A stretch of DNA of 17,423 nt from CALAEC01 sp050692915. Its GTDB lineage: Bacteria > Actinomycetota > UBA4738 > CALAEC01. Below are positions 1 to 7,564 of the stretch, piece by piece. A program made the position numbers and the translations under genes. Below the pieces are notes generated by a model, which was given only the letters and a program-made list of their open reading frames with translations, did not search any database and was not told the DNA's origin. Location of the stretch: the NCBI GenBank assembly GCA_050692915.1, contig JBOGVU010000055.1, positions 1 to 17,423 on the forward strand, given 5' to 3'. Numbering within the stretch: position 1 is the stretch's first letter; the number at the start of each line of letters is the position of its first letter.

Positions 1-1292
<1,292 letters not shown>

Positions 1293-1293
<1 letters not shown>

Positions 1294-2627
1294 TAGGCCC
1301 CGTCCATGAGCGCCACGAAGCGATCGAACAGCGAGACCGAGTCGTGCGGGCCCGGAGCGGCCTCCGGGTGGTACTGCACGCTGAACGCCGGCACGTCGAG
1401 GAGGCGCATCCCCTCGAGGGTCCCGTCGTTCAGGTTCCAGTGCGTGAGCGCCACCCTCCCCGCCGTAGTCTCTACGATGGTGGGCGAGTCGGGCCCCCTC
1501 GCGGGGGCCGCTGCGCTGCTTCCGCTCGCTTCGCTCGCTTCAGACCCCCCGCTCCGGGGGCCCGCCTCGTCCTCCCGGCGCACGACACGGTCGGGCGGGG
1601 CGGCGCCCGGACGCGGGACCTCTGGAGCCGGCGAAGCCGGCGGAAGGAGCGAAGCGTGTCCCGCGAAGGGCGCCGCCCCGTCCCCCAGCGCGGTGAGTGA
1701 CGTGGGGTCGACGGCGAAGCCGTGGTTGTGGCTGGTGATCTCGACCCGGCCGGTGTCGGCGTCCAGGACCGGCTGGTTCGCCCCGCGGTGCCCGAACTTC
1801 AGCTTGTACGTGGAGCCCCCGATGGCCCGGCCCAGCACCTGGTGGCCAAGGCAGATCCCGAAGACCGGAAGCCGTCCCAGGAGCGCCCGGACGGTGTCGA
1901 CGGCGTACGCGGTGGCCGCCGGGTCCCCGGGTCCGTTCGACAGGAACGCGCCGTCGTACCCCCCGCCCAGGACCTCGTCCGCCGGCGTGCCGGCCGGGTA
2001 CACGACGGTCTCGCACCCGCTCAGCGCCAGGAGCCGGAGGCTGTTCCGCTTCAGCCCCCAGTCGAACGCGGCCACGTGCAGGGCGCGGCCGGCCCGCGGC
2101 TCCGCCGACCCGACCACGTCCCCCGCGTTGTACGGCGAGCCGGTGGACACCGTCGCGGCGAGGTCGGCGCCGAGCATCTCCGGCGCTCGCCGAGCCCGGG
2201 CCGAGAGCGAGCGGGGGTCGAGGTCCTCGGTCGAGACCGCGGCGCGCATGGCGCCGGCCTCCCTGATGTGCAGGGTGAGCGCCCGGGTGTCGATCCCCTC
2301 GATCCCGATCACGCCGGCGTTGCCGAGGTACTCGGTGACGGATCGCTCGGACCGCCAGCTGCTGGGCCGCCGGGCGGCCTCCCGCACCACGAACCCAGCC
2401 ACGTGGACACTCCCCGACTCCGGATCCTCCCCGTTGACCCCGTAGTTCCCGACGTGGGGAGCGGTCATCACCACGATCTGCCCGGCGTACGAGGGGTCAG
2501 TGAGCACCTCCTGGTAGCCGCACATCCCCGTGTTGAACACGATCTCCCCGACGCTCTCCCCTGCCGCCCCGAACGCAACGCCCCGGAACGCCGTCCCGTC
2601 CTCGAGTGCCAGCAGGGCCTCGGTCAC
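1293..2627 (-). CDS. carA: Carbamoyl-phosphate synthase small (glutaminase) subunit with a large internal insert
   Basis: This subunit hydrolyses glutamine and passes ammonia to CarB. The N-terminal CPSase domain begins VTEALLALEDGTAFRG and includes VFNTGMCGYQEVLTDPSY and GIEGIDTRALTLHIRE. The C-terminal class I glutamine amidotransferase domain has SNGPGDP, then the nucleophile Cys259 in GICLGHQ, and His420 and Glu422 in QYHPEAAPGP, so the triad is complete. At 444 aa it is about 65-75 residues longer than usual. The excess lies between HNHGFAVDPTSL and VALTHWNLNDG (about residues 314-388) and is rich in Ala, Pro, Gly and Ser. The GTG start at 2627 was chosen because the protein then begins like the family and the codon overlaps the pyrC TGA by 4 nt; the 44 in-frame codons upstream lie within pyrC. 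Enzyme identity is certain; whether the insert is tolerated without loss of activity is inferred from the intact frame. Confidence 0.96.
1464..1688. repeat. Palindromic, low-complexity insert inside carA
   Basis: This stretch has no counterpart in ordinary CarA proteins and is built of inverted repeats. Arms 1597-1619 and 1658-1679 are near-perfect complements (GGGGCGGCGCCC followed by a GCGGGAC end), and the loop carries a smaller hairpin, CCGGC-GAA-GCCGG, at 1628-1640. A second unit has arms 1490-1498 and 1556-1564 (CGGGCCCCC / GGGGGCCCG), enclosing hairpins at 1492-1509 and 1546-1560 and the short tandem string GCTCGCTTCGCTCGCTTC. The reading frame stays open throughout and encodes SEASEASGSS-like peptide. 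It resembles a REP-type or Rickettsia-palindromic-like element inserted in frame. Boundaries are estimated from where CarA similarity stops and resumes. Confidence 0.7.
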
Positions 2628-3916
2628 CGGGTGGCCGCTCCGTCCCGGACCACGAGGTCGCCCCGCAGCATCGTGTGGACCACCCGTCCCCGTAGGTTCC
2701 GGCCCAGGAAGGCCGAGTTCCGTCCCCGCGAGGCCCACGGCCGGTCCCCCACCGTCCACTCGGCGGCCGGGTCGAACGCCACGAGGTTCGCGGGCCGGCC
2801 GGGAGCGATCGGGCCGCCGTGCTCCTCGAGCCCCAGGATGCGGGCCGGCGCGCCGGCCATCCGCTCCACCACCAGCCGAAGGTCGGGCTCGGGGCCCAGG
2901 GCCGTCAGCACCGCCGCCAGCGCCGTCTCCAGCCCCGTGGTCCCCGGCCGGGCCTGGTCGAACTCGACCTCCTTGTCCTCCTCGGCGTGGGGCGCGTGGT
3001 CGGTGCCCACCGCGTCCAGGTCGCCGGACCGGAGCCCCGCCCGGAGGGCGTCCCGATCCTCGGCGCTCCGGAGGGGCGGGTTCACCCGCAGGTTCGTGTC
3101 GTAGCCCTGGAGGTCCTCGTCGGTGAACGTGAGGTGGTGCGGGGTCACGTCGGCGGTGACCCGGGTCCCCCGGGCCCTGGCGTCCCGGATCAGGCCCACG
3201 GACAGGGCCGCGGAGGTATGGGTCACGTGGAGACGCCCCCCCGCCCGCCCGGCCAGCAGGACGTCCCTGGCCACGATCACGGCCTCGGCCTCGGCGGGGG
3301 CGCCGCGGAGCCCCAGCAGCGACGAATAGGCCCCCTCGTGCATCTGCCAGCCTTCCGTGAGCGAGGCCTCCTGGGCGTGCTGGCAGATCACCACCTCGAA
3401 CGCCCTGGCGTATTCGAGGGCCATCCGCATCACCTGGGCCGACTGGACGCTCTCGTGGTCGTCGGTGAACAGCCGGACCCCCAGCTCGGCCAGCTCGCCG
3501 ATCTCCACGAGCCGCTCGCCCTCCAGGCCCTTGGTGATCGCAGCCGCCGGGAACACGTCGACGAGCCCGGCCTTGTCGGCGAGGTTCCGCACCTCGAGGA
3601 TCACGGCGGCCGTGTCGGCCACCGGGTCGGTGTTCGGCATCGCGCAGATCGCCGTGTACCCGCCCAGGGCTGCGGCCCGGGAACCGGTCTCCACCGTCTC
3701 GGCGTCCTCGCGGCCAGGCTCCCGGAGATGGGCGTGGAGATCCACGAGCCCGGGAGCCACCACCAGGCCGTCGCAGTCGAGCACCTCCGCCCCCCCGGAG
3801 GCAACGTCCGGGCCGAACTCCTCGACGGTCTCGTCGACCACCAGGACGTCGGCCGGCCCGTCCGTGTCCGAGGCCGGATCCACCACCCGGGCGCCGCGCA
3901 GGAGGAACCGGGCCAT
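2624..3916 (-). CDS. pyrC: Dihydroorotase (class I)
   Basis: This zinc amidohydrolase cyclises carbamoyl-aspartate to dihydroorotate, the third step of UMP synthesis. It has 430 aa, normal for class I bacterial enzymes. The metal and catalytic signatures are present: HAHLREPG with His61 and His63, TDDHESV at 151-157 supplying the bridging Asp, His180 in ICQHAQE, His233 in LHVTHTS, and Asp306 in GTDHAPH. The substrate-loop region NLRVNPPLRS is also present. The ATG at 3916 shares one base with the pyrB stop (TGATG), and its own TGA overlaps the carA GTG, so it sits in a tightly coupled operon. Nothing is broken or missing. Confidence 0.97.
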   Translation of the reverse strand: MARFLLRGARVVDPASDTDGPADVLVVDETVEEFGPDVASGGAEVLDCDGLVVAPGLVDLHAHLREPGREDAETVETGSRAAALGGYTAICAMPNTDPVADTAAVILEVRNLADKAGLVDVFPAAAITKGLEGERLVEIGELAELGVRLFTDDHESVQSAQVMRMALEYARAFEVVICQHAQEASLTEGWQMHEGAYSSLLGLRGAPAEAEAVIVARDVLLAGRAGGRLHVTHTSAALSVGLIRDARARGTRVTADVTPHHLTFTDEDLQGYDTNLRVNPPLRSAEDRDALRAGLRSGDLDAVGTDHAPHAEEDKEVEFDQARPGTTGLETALAAVLTALGPEPDLRLVVERMAGAPARILGLEEHGGPIAPGRPANLVAFDPAAEWTVGDRPWASRGRNSAFLGRNLRGRVVHTMLRGDLVVRDGAATR

Positions 3917-4842
3917 CAGGCCGCCTCCTCCCCGGTGCCCCCGAGTATCAGATAGAGGAGCGCCATCCGCACGGCGATCCCGTTCGTGACCTGGTCGGTG
4001 ATCAGCGACCTGGGGAGGTCGGCCACGTCCGAGGCGATCTCCACGCCGCGGTTCATCGGACCGGGGTGCATGATCAGCGCGCCCTCGGGCAGGGCCTCCA
4101 CACGCTCCCGGGTGAGCCCGAACAGACGCGAGTACTCACGCACGCTGGGGAAGTACTGCTGGCGCTGCCGCTCCCGCTGGACCCGGAGCATGTAGCAGAC
4201 GTCGAGCTTCGGCAGGACCTCGTCGATGTCGTGCGAGATCTGGGCGCCCCACGCCGGCGCCTCGGAGGGGATGAGGGTGGGCGGGCCCACCAGCGTGACT
4301 TCGGCCCCCATCCGCGCCAGCGCGTGCGTGTTCGACCGGGCCACCCGGGAGTGCAGCACGTCGCCCACCACGGCGACCCGGAGCCCCTCGAACGAGGGGA
4401 AGTGCTCCCGGATCGTGTACAGGTCCAGGAGGGCCTGCGTGGGATGCTCGTGGGTCCCGTCGCCGGCGTTGATCACGCTGGCCTCCACCCACCGGGTCAG
4501 CGTGTGGGGCGATCCAGACGAGGAGTGCCGGATCACGATAGCGTCCGCCCCCATCGCCTGGAGCGTCAGCGCAGTGTCCTTCAGGCTCTCCCCCTTGGCC
4601 ACGGAGGACCCGCTCGTGGAGAAGTTGATGACGTCGGCCGAGAGGCGCTTCGCGGCGAGCTCGAAGGAGATCCGGGTCCGGGTAGAGTTCTCGTAGAACA
4701 GGTTCACCACGGTCCGCCCCCGGAGCGCCGGGACCTTCTTGATCATGCGGGTCCCGACCTCGCGGAACGACTCGGCGGTGTCCAGGACCCGGGTGATGTC
4801 CTCGGGGCTGAGCTGGGTCACGGAGAGCAGGTGCTTGATCAC
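3916..4842 (-). CDS. pyrB: Aspartate carbamoyltransferase catalytic chain
   Basis: It condenses carbamoyl phosphate with L-aspartate, the committed step of pyrimidine synthesis. The 308 aa length is typical. The carbamoyl-phosphate site is visible as STRTR at 53-57, with SVAKGES (Lys84) and HPTQ at 133-136; the aspartate domain shows VAVVGDVLHSRVARSN and MHPGPMNRGVEI. No pyrI regulatory chain is next to it, as is usual outside enterobacteria, so regulation probably falls to the adjacent PyrR. The ATG at 4842 overlaps the end of pyrR by 4 nt, indicating coupled translation. Confidence 0.97.
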   Translation of the reverse strand: MIKHLLSVTQLSPEDITRVLDTAESFREVGTRMIKKVPALRGRTVVNLFYENSTRTRISFELAAKRLSADVINFSTSGSSVAKGESLKDTALTLQAMGADAIVIRHSSSGSPHTLTRWVEASVINAGDGTHEHPTQALLDLYTIREHFPSFEGLRVAVVGDVLHSRVARSNTHALARMGAEVTLVGPPTLIPSEAPAWGAQISHDIDEVLPKLDVCYMLRVQRERQRQQYFPSVREYSRLFGLTRERVEALPEGALIMHPGPMNRGVEIASDVADLPRSLITDQVTNGIAVRMALLYLILGGTGEEAA

Positions 4843-5387
4843 GCCGGTACCTCCCCCACCTCGACGGCATCCTGGCCGTCGGTCTCGTTGGTCAGGACCC
4901 GAACCTGATCGTCGGCTCGGGTCGGGACGTTCTTCCCCACGTAGTCCGGGCGGATCGGAAGCTCCCGGTGGCCCCGGTCGACCAGCACCGCGAGCTGGAT
5001 GGCCCGAGGCCTGCCCAGATCCATCAGCGCATCCATGGCCGCCCGGATCGTCCGGCCCGTGTACAGGACGTCGTCGACCAGGACCACGGTCTTCCCGGAC
5101 ACGTCGAACGGGATCAGCGTCTGGTGGACCTCGGGCGCTTCGCCGCGGAGGCCGATGTCGTCCCGGTAGAAGGTGATGTCGAGGATGCCGACCGGCACCT
5201 CGACCGCCTCGATCCCGCGGAGCTCCTCCGCCATCCGGCGGGCCAGGTCGTCGCCCCTGGCCGCGATGCCGACCAGCACCACGTCGCCGGCGCCCCTGTT
5301 CCGCTCCAGGATCTCGTGGGCGATCCGGGTCAGGGCCCGGCGGATCTCCCCCGCGTCGAGGAGCCGGCCCCTAGGGCTGAAGCCCAC
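4839..5387 (-). CDS. pyrR: Bifunctional pyr operon regulator / uracil phosphoribosyltransferase
   Basis: PyrR senses uridine nucleotides, binds pyr mRNA and has residual uracil phosphoribosyltransferase activity. The protein shows RRALTRIAHEILERN near the N-terminus, DITFYRDD at 70-77, the PRPP loop VVLVDDVLYTGRT at 101-113, and LAVLVDRGHRELPIRPDYVGKNVPT, all family hallmarks. I chose the GTG at 5387, giving 182 aa. It lies 5 nt after an AGAGAGG Shine-Dalgarno and gives the usual PyrR length; earlier in-frame starts at 5414 (ATG) and 5429 (GTG) have no clear ribosome site. The chosen Shine-Dalgarno forms the 3' arm of a perfect hairpin (5391-5410), suggesting autogenous translational control of the operon. 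Identity is certain; the start is likely but not proven. Confidence 0.95.
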   Translation of the reverse strand: MGFSPRGRLLDAGEIRRALTRIAHEILERNRGAGDVVLVGIAARGDDLARRMAEELRGIEAVEVPVGILDITFYRDDIGLRGEAPEVHQTLIPFDVSGKTVVLVDDVLYTGRTIRAAMDALMDLGRPRAIQLAVLVDRGHRELPIRPDYVGKNVPTRADDQVRVLTNETDGQDAVEVGEVPA

Positions 5388-5390
5388 GTT

Positions 5391-5410
5391 CGCCTCTCTG
5401 GAGAGAGGCG
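5391..5410 (-). promoter_or_regulatory. Hairpin sequestering the pyrR ribosome site; candidate PyrR-binding loop
   Basis: On the mRNA strand CGCCTCTCT and AGAGAGGCG pair perfectly (9 bp around CC, or 8 bp with a UCCA tetraloop). The 3' arm contains AGAGAGG, the apparent Shine-Dalgarno for the GTG at 5387. The string UCCAGAGAGGC, read 5402 to 5392, matches the core of the PyrR-binding loop consensus as I recall it from Bacillus-type pyr leaders. In Mycobacterium smegmatis PyrR represses translation by binding such a loop at the ribosome site. The predicted fold here is a plain perfect hairpin rather than the bulged stem of the classical loop, so the assignment rests on sequence and position. 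Confidence 0.6.
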
Positions 5411-5593
5411 GCATGAGAAAGCGCCCCACGATGTGGAGCGCCGCGCTTCGTCGTCACGCCCTGCCATCTCCCTTCCCGGCCTCACGGGACCGGACTTAAA
5501 GGGGAAAGTCCTTCGGCACGATACCACAGGAAAGGGCTTCCGGCGCCGCCGTGGGTTCGGGTGTACCCTGGAACAGTCGAAAGGGGCGAAGCG
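5411..5593. promoter_or_regulatory. Divergent intergenic region between pyrR and tatA
   Basis: This region separates the minus-strand pyr operon from plus-strand tatA, so it should hold both promoters and the pyr leader. I found no convincing -35/-10 pair for either direction. A TACCCT hexamer at 5564-5569 is a possible -10 for tatA but lacks a recognisable -35 at 17 bp. AAGGGG at 5581-5586 is the likely tatA ribosome site. No terminator-antiterminator pair with a U tract was seen in the pyr leader, which favours translational over transcriptional PyrR control. Confidence 0.4.
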
Positions 5594-5812
5594 ATGCTGG
5601 CGATCTTCCAACAGATCGGGCTTCCCGAGATCATCCTCATCTTGGCCGTGCTCCTCCTGTTGTTCGGTGCCCGGAAGCTGCCCGAGCTGGCCCGCTCGCT
5701 GGGCCGCTCGACCAAGGAGTTCAAGCAGGGCATGCGCGACGGATCCACCGAAGCCGAGGAGGCCGAGGAGGAGCCCGAAACCACCCAGCCCGCCTCCGAG
5801 AAGCTCGAGTAG
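5594..5812 (+). CDS. tatA: Twin-arginine translocase subunit TatA/TatE family
   Basis: This is a small pore-forming component of the Tat system that exports folded proteins across the cytoplasmic membrane. The 72 aa product begins MLAIFQQIGLPEIILILAV, has one N-terminal transmembrane segment (about 8-22), the hinge FGARKLPELARSLG with the diagnostic FG and LP, an amphipathic helix through STKEFKQGM, and a disordered acidic tail rich in Glu. The ATG at 5594 follows AGGGG with 8 nt spacing; an upstream in-frame extension to 5561 is less likely. It lies on the strand opposite its housekeeping neighbours, with no tatC in the window. A secreted-protein gene follows 22 nt downstream on the same strand. 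TatA and TatB are hard to separate by sequence; the length and single copy favour TatA. Confidence 0.93.
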   Translation: MLAIFQQIGLPEIILILAVLLLLFGARKLPELARSLGRSTKEFKQGMRDGSTEAEEAEEEPETTQPASEKLE

Positions 5813-5834
5813 CGCCTACTCGGCCGAGAGCCTC

Positions 5835-6587
5835 GTGTACGCTGGGGGGCGTCCAGGGGGAGGTCATATCACCACACGCCCTTCGATCCGCACCGCCCGC
5901 CCGCCCCGACGTCTCGCCCGCGGGTCGGCCGTGCTGGCCTGTCTCCTGACCGGCCTCCTGACCCTGCCGGCGAGCGCGCAGGAGACGCCGGAGCCAACCC
6001 CCTCCCCAAGCCCGACGCCCTCACCCACGCCCAGCCCGACGCCCTCACCCTCGCCCCAGACGATCCAGCCGGATGCGGGGCCCGACCGTACCCCCCCGCG
6101 GAAGAAGCAGCGCCGAACGCGGAGGCAGCGTCGAGCGGCCCGCCGGAACGCCACACCCCTCCGGGCCAAGGCCGCGTGCCAGCCCTTCAGCCACACCCAG
6201 ACCTACATGCGCTGGGGGCCGGCCCTCGCGTACGAAGACCCGGTGACGGTGGTGTACGAGGCCTCGCACTGCACGAAGCCCGTCGGCACCACGGTCGAGA
6301 TCTCGATGCAGGGGACGGCCAAGGTGTACCAGGGCAGCGTGGTGGAGGGGACACCGATCGACTCGCGTCCGTTCACGGTCACGGGCATGTGGGACCGGCC
6401 AGAGGACCCGTCCGGCTGGCCGCCGAAGTGGTGGACCTGTGAGGTCAAGCAGGCCCGGTACAACTGGGACATCGCCGGCGTGTACACGTTCGCCGTCAGC
6501 GCCCGGTGGGGCGTGTGGAGCCTGGAGGTCACCAGCCTGGGCACGGCCGCTCGCACCTTTCGCTGGACCTACAACGCCTGCTCCTGA
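5835..6587 (+). CDS. Secreted protein of unknown function with Pro-rich linker and four-Cys domain
   Basis: I do not recognise the family. The protein has a basic N-region containing PPRRLARG, a hydrophobic core AVLACLLTGLLTLP and a signal-peptidase-like ASA-Q site. Next come a Thr/Pro/Ser linker (TPSPSPTPSPTPSP), a very basic segment RKKQRRTRRQRRAARR, and a roughly 130 aa domain rich in Trp, Tyr and Val, likely beta, with four cysteines (ACQPF, SHCTKP, WTCEVK, NACS). The paired arginines loosely resemble a Tat motif, and the gene follows tatA, so Tat export is possible, but a Sec signal fits as well. The canonical start nearest upstream is GTG 5835. However, a strong GGGGGAGG lies at 5856-5863, just before an in-frame ATC at 5868 that would give an ideal signal peptide, so the true start is uncertain. 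The end faces nusB with only 3 nt between stops. Confidence 0.8.
   Translation: MYAGGRPGGGHITTRPSIRTARPPRRLARGSAVLACLLTGLLTLPASAQETPEPTPSPSPTPSPTPSPTPSPSPQTIQPDAGPDRTPPRKKQRRTRRQRRAARRNATPLRAKAACQPFSHTQTYMRWGPALAYEDPVTVVYEASHCTKPVGTTVEISMQGTAKVYQGSVVEGTPIDSRPFTVTGMWDRPEDPSGWPPKWWTCEVKQARYNWDIAGVYTFAVSARWGVWSLEVTSLGTAARTFRWTYNACS
6009..6050 (+). repeat. Short direct repeat encoding the Pro/Ser/Thr linker
   Basis: The 18-base string AGCCCGACGCCCTCACCC occurs exactly at 6009-6026 and again at 6033-6050, a 24-base period that encodes the SPTPSPTP linker of the secreted protein. The 24-base unit keeps the reading frame, so copy-number change would alter linker length only. Confidence 0.85.
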
Positions 6588-6590
6588 TCC

Positions 6591-6992
6591 TCAGGCCTCG
6601 GCCCGCTCCCGGGCGATCCGACCGAGCACCCCGTTGACGAATCGGCCCGAGTCCCCGGTGGAGAGCTCCTTCGCCGTGGCCACGGCCTCGTCGATGGCCA
6701 CCGCCGCCGGGACGTCCTCGCGGAAGAGCATCTCGTAGCAGGCCACCCGCAGCACCGCGCGATCGACGGCGGCCATCCGGCGCACGGTCCATCCCTCGGC
6801 GTGCTCCCCGATCAGCCGGTCGAGCTCCTCGCGCTTCTCCTCGACCCCCTTGACCAGCTGCTCCGCGAAACCGGGGACCCGGGAGCCGAGCGAGCGGTGC
6901 TCGGCCAGGACCTCCGCGGGCGAGCGGGCGGCCAGGTCGGCCTGATACAGGATCGAGACCGCCAGCCGCCGGGCGTCCCGACGCCTGGCCAC
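6591..6992 (-). CDS. nusB: Transcription antitermination protein NusB
   Basis: NusB binds boxA RNA with S10 (NusE) to support rRNA transcription antitermination. The 133 aa, all-helical protein begins MARRRDARRLAVSILYQADLA and has the family's WTVRRMAAVDRAVLRVACYEML and VAIDEAVATAKELSTGDSGRFVNGVLGRI. The GTG start at 6992 is 4 nt after the efp stop, with GGGAG upstream inside the efp end, so it is the third gene of a pepP-efp-nusB operon. Length and motifs are normal. Its 3' end converges on the secreted-protein gene with almost no room for a terminator. Confidence 0.96.
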   Translation of the reverse strand: MARRRDARRLAVSILYQADLAARSPAEVLAEHRSLGSRVPGFAEQLVKGVEEKREELDRLIGEHAEGWTVRRMAAVDRAVLRVACYEMLFREDVPAAVAIDEAVATAKELSTGDSGRFVNGVLGRIARERAEA

Positions 6993-6996
6993 GGGC

Positions 6997-7560
6997 TCAC
7001 TGCTCCCGGCTGAGGTAGACGCGGGTCCGGGTGTCCACCTTGACCCGGTCCCCCGGCTCCACGAAGAGCGGCACCTGGACGGTGATCCCCGTCTCGAGCT
7101 CGGCCGCCTTCACCGCCCCGCTGACCCGGTCGCCCTTGATCCCCGGCTCGGTCTTGGCCACCGCGAGCACCACAGCGGCGGGGAGCTCGACGCCGATCGG
7201 GTTCCCGTCGTGCATCGGGACCTGGGCGGTGGCCCCCTCCACCAGGAAAGACGCCGCGTCGCCCACCACCTCGAGCGGGACGTGGAGCTGCTCGTAGGTC
7301 CCTGTGTCCATGAGGACCAGGTGGTCACCCTCCCGATACAGGTACTGCATCTCCCGGCGCTCCACGATGGCCAGACCGACCTTCTCGTCGGCCTTGAAGG
7401 TGCGCTCCTGGACGGCCCCGGTCTTGACGTTCCGGAGCCTCGTGCGAACCACGGCCTGGCCCTTCCCGGGCTTGTGGTGGAGGAACTCCAGGACGGTCCA
7501 CAGCGTGCCTTCCAGGTTCAGGGTCATGCCGTTCTTGAGGTCGTTCGTGGACACGCTCAT
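6997..7560 (-). CDS. efp: Translation elongation factor P
   Basis: EF-P binds between the ribosomal P and E sites and relieves stalling at polyproline runs. The 187 aa product begins MSVSTNDLKNGMTL and shows three beta domains: the KOW-like N-domain with the tip loop HHKPGKGQA (Lys33 at the tip), the middle OB domain with FLVEGATAQVPMHDGNPIGVELP, and the C-terminal OB domain with the signature KGDRVSGAVKAAELETGITVQVPLF. No Lys33-modifying enzyme gene is adjacent. The ATG at 7560 is 4 nt past the pepP stop, so the genes are co-transcribed. A need for EF-P fits the Pro-rich proteins encoded nearby (the PilO tail, the PilP-like linker and the secreted-protein linker), though that link is an inference. 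Confidence 0.97.
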   Translation of the reverse strand: MSVSTNDLKNGMTLNLEGTLWTVLEFLHHKPGKGQAVVRTRLRNVKTGAVQERTFKADEKVGLAIVERREMQYLYREGDHLVLMDTGTYEQLHVPLEVVGDAASFLVEGATAQVPMHDGNPIGVELPAAVVLAVAKTEPGIKGDRVSGAVKAAELETGITVQVPLFVEPGDRVKVDTRTRVYLSREQ

Positions 7561-7564
7561 CCGA

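Noticed and set aside
1464..1688. carA insert as a sequencing or assembly error
   Set aside because: The frame is open on both sides and conserved CarA sequence resumes correctly, and the insert has organised inverted repeats; an error would more likely break the frame. It cannot be fully excluded without reads.
4968..5834. Upstream extension of the secreted-protein frame through tatA and pyrR
   Set aside because: It overlaps two confident genes in other frames and has no signal; the secreted protein begins after tatA.
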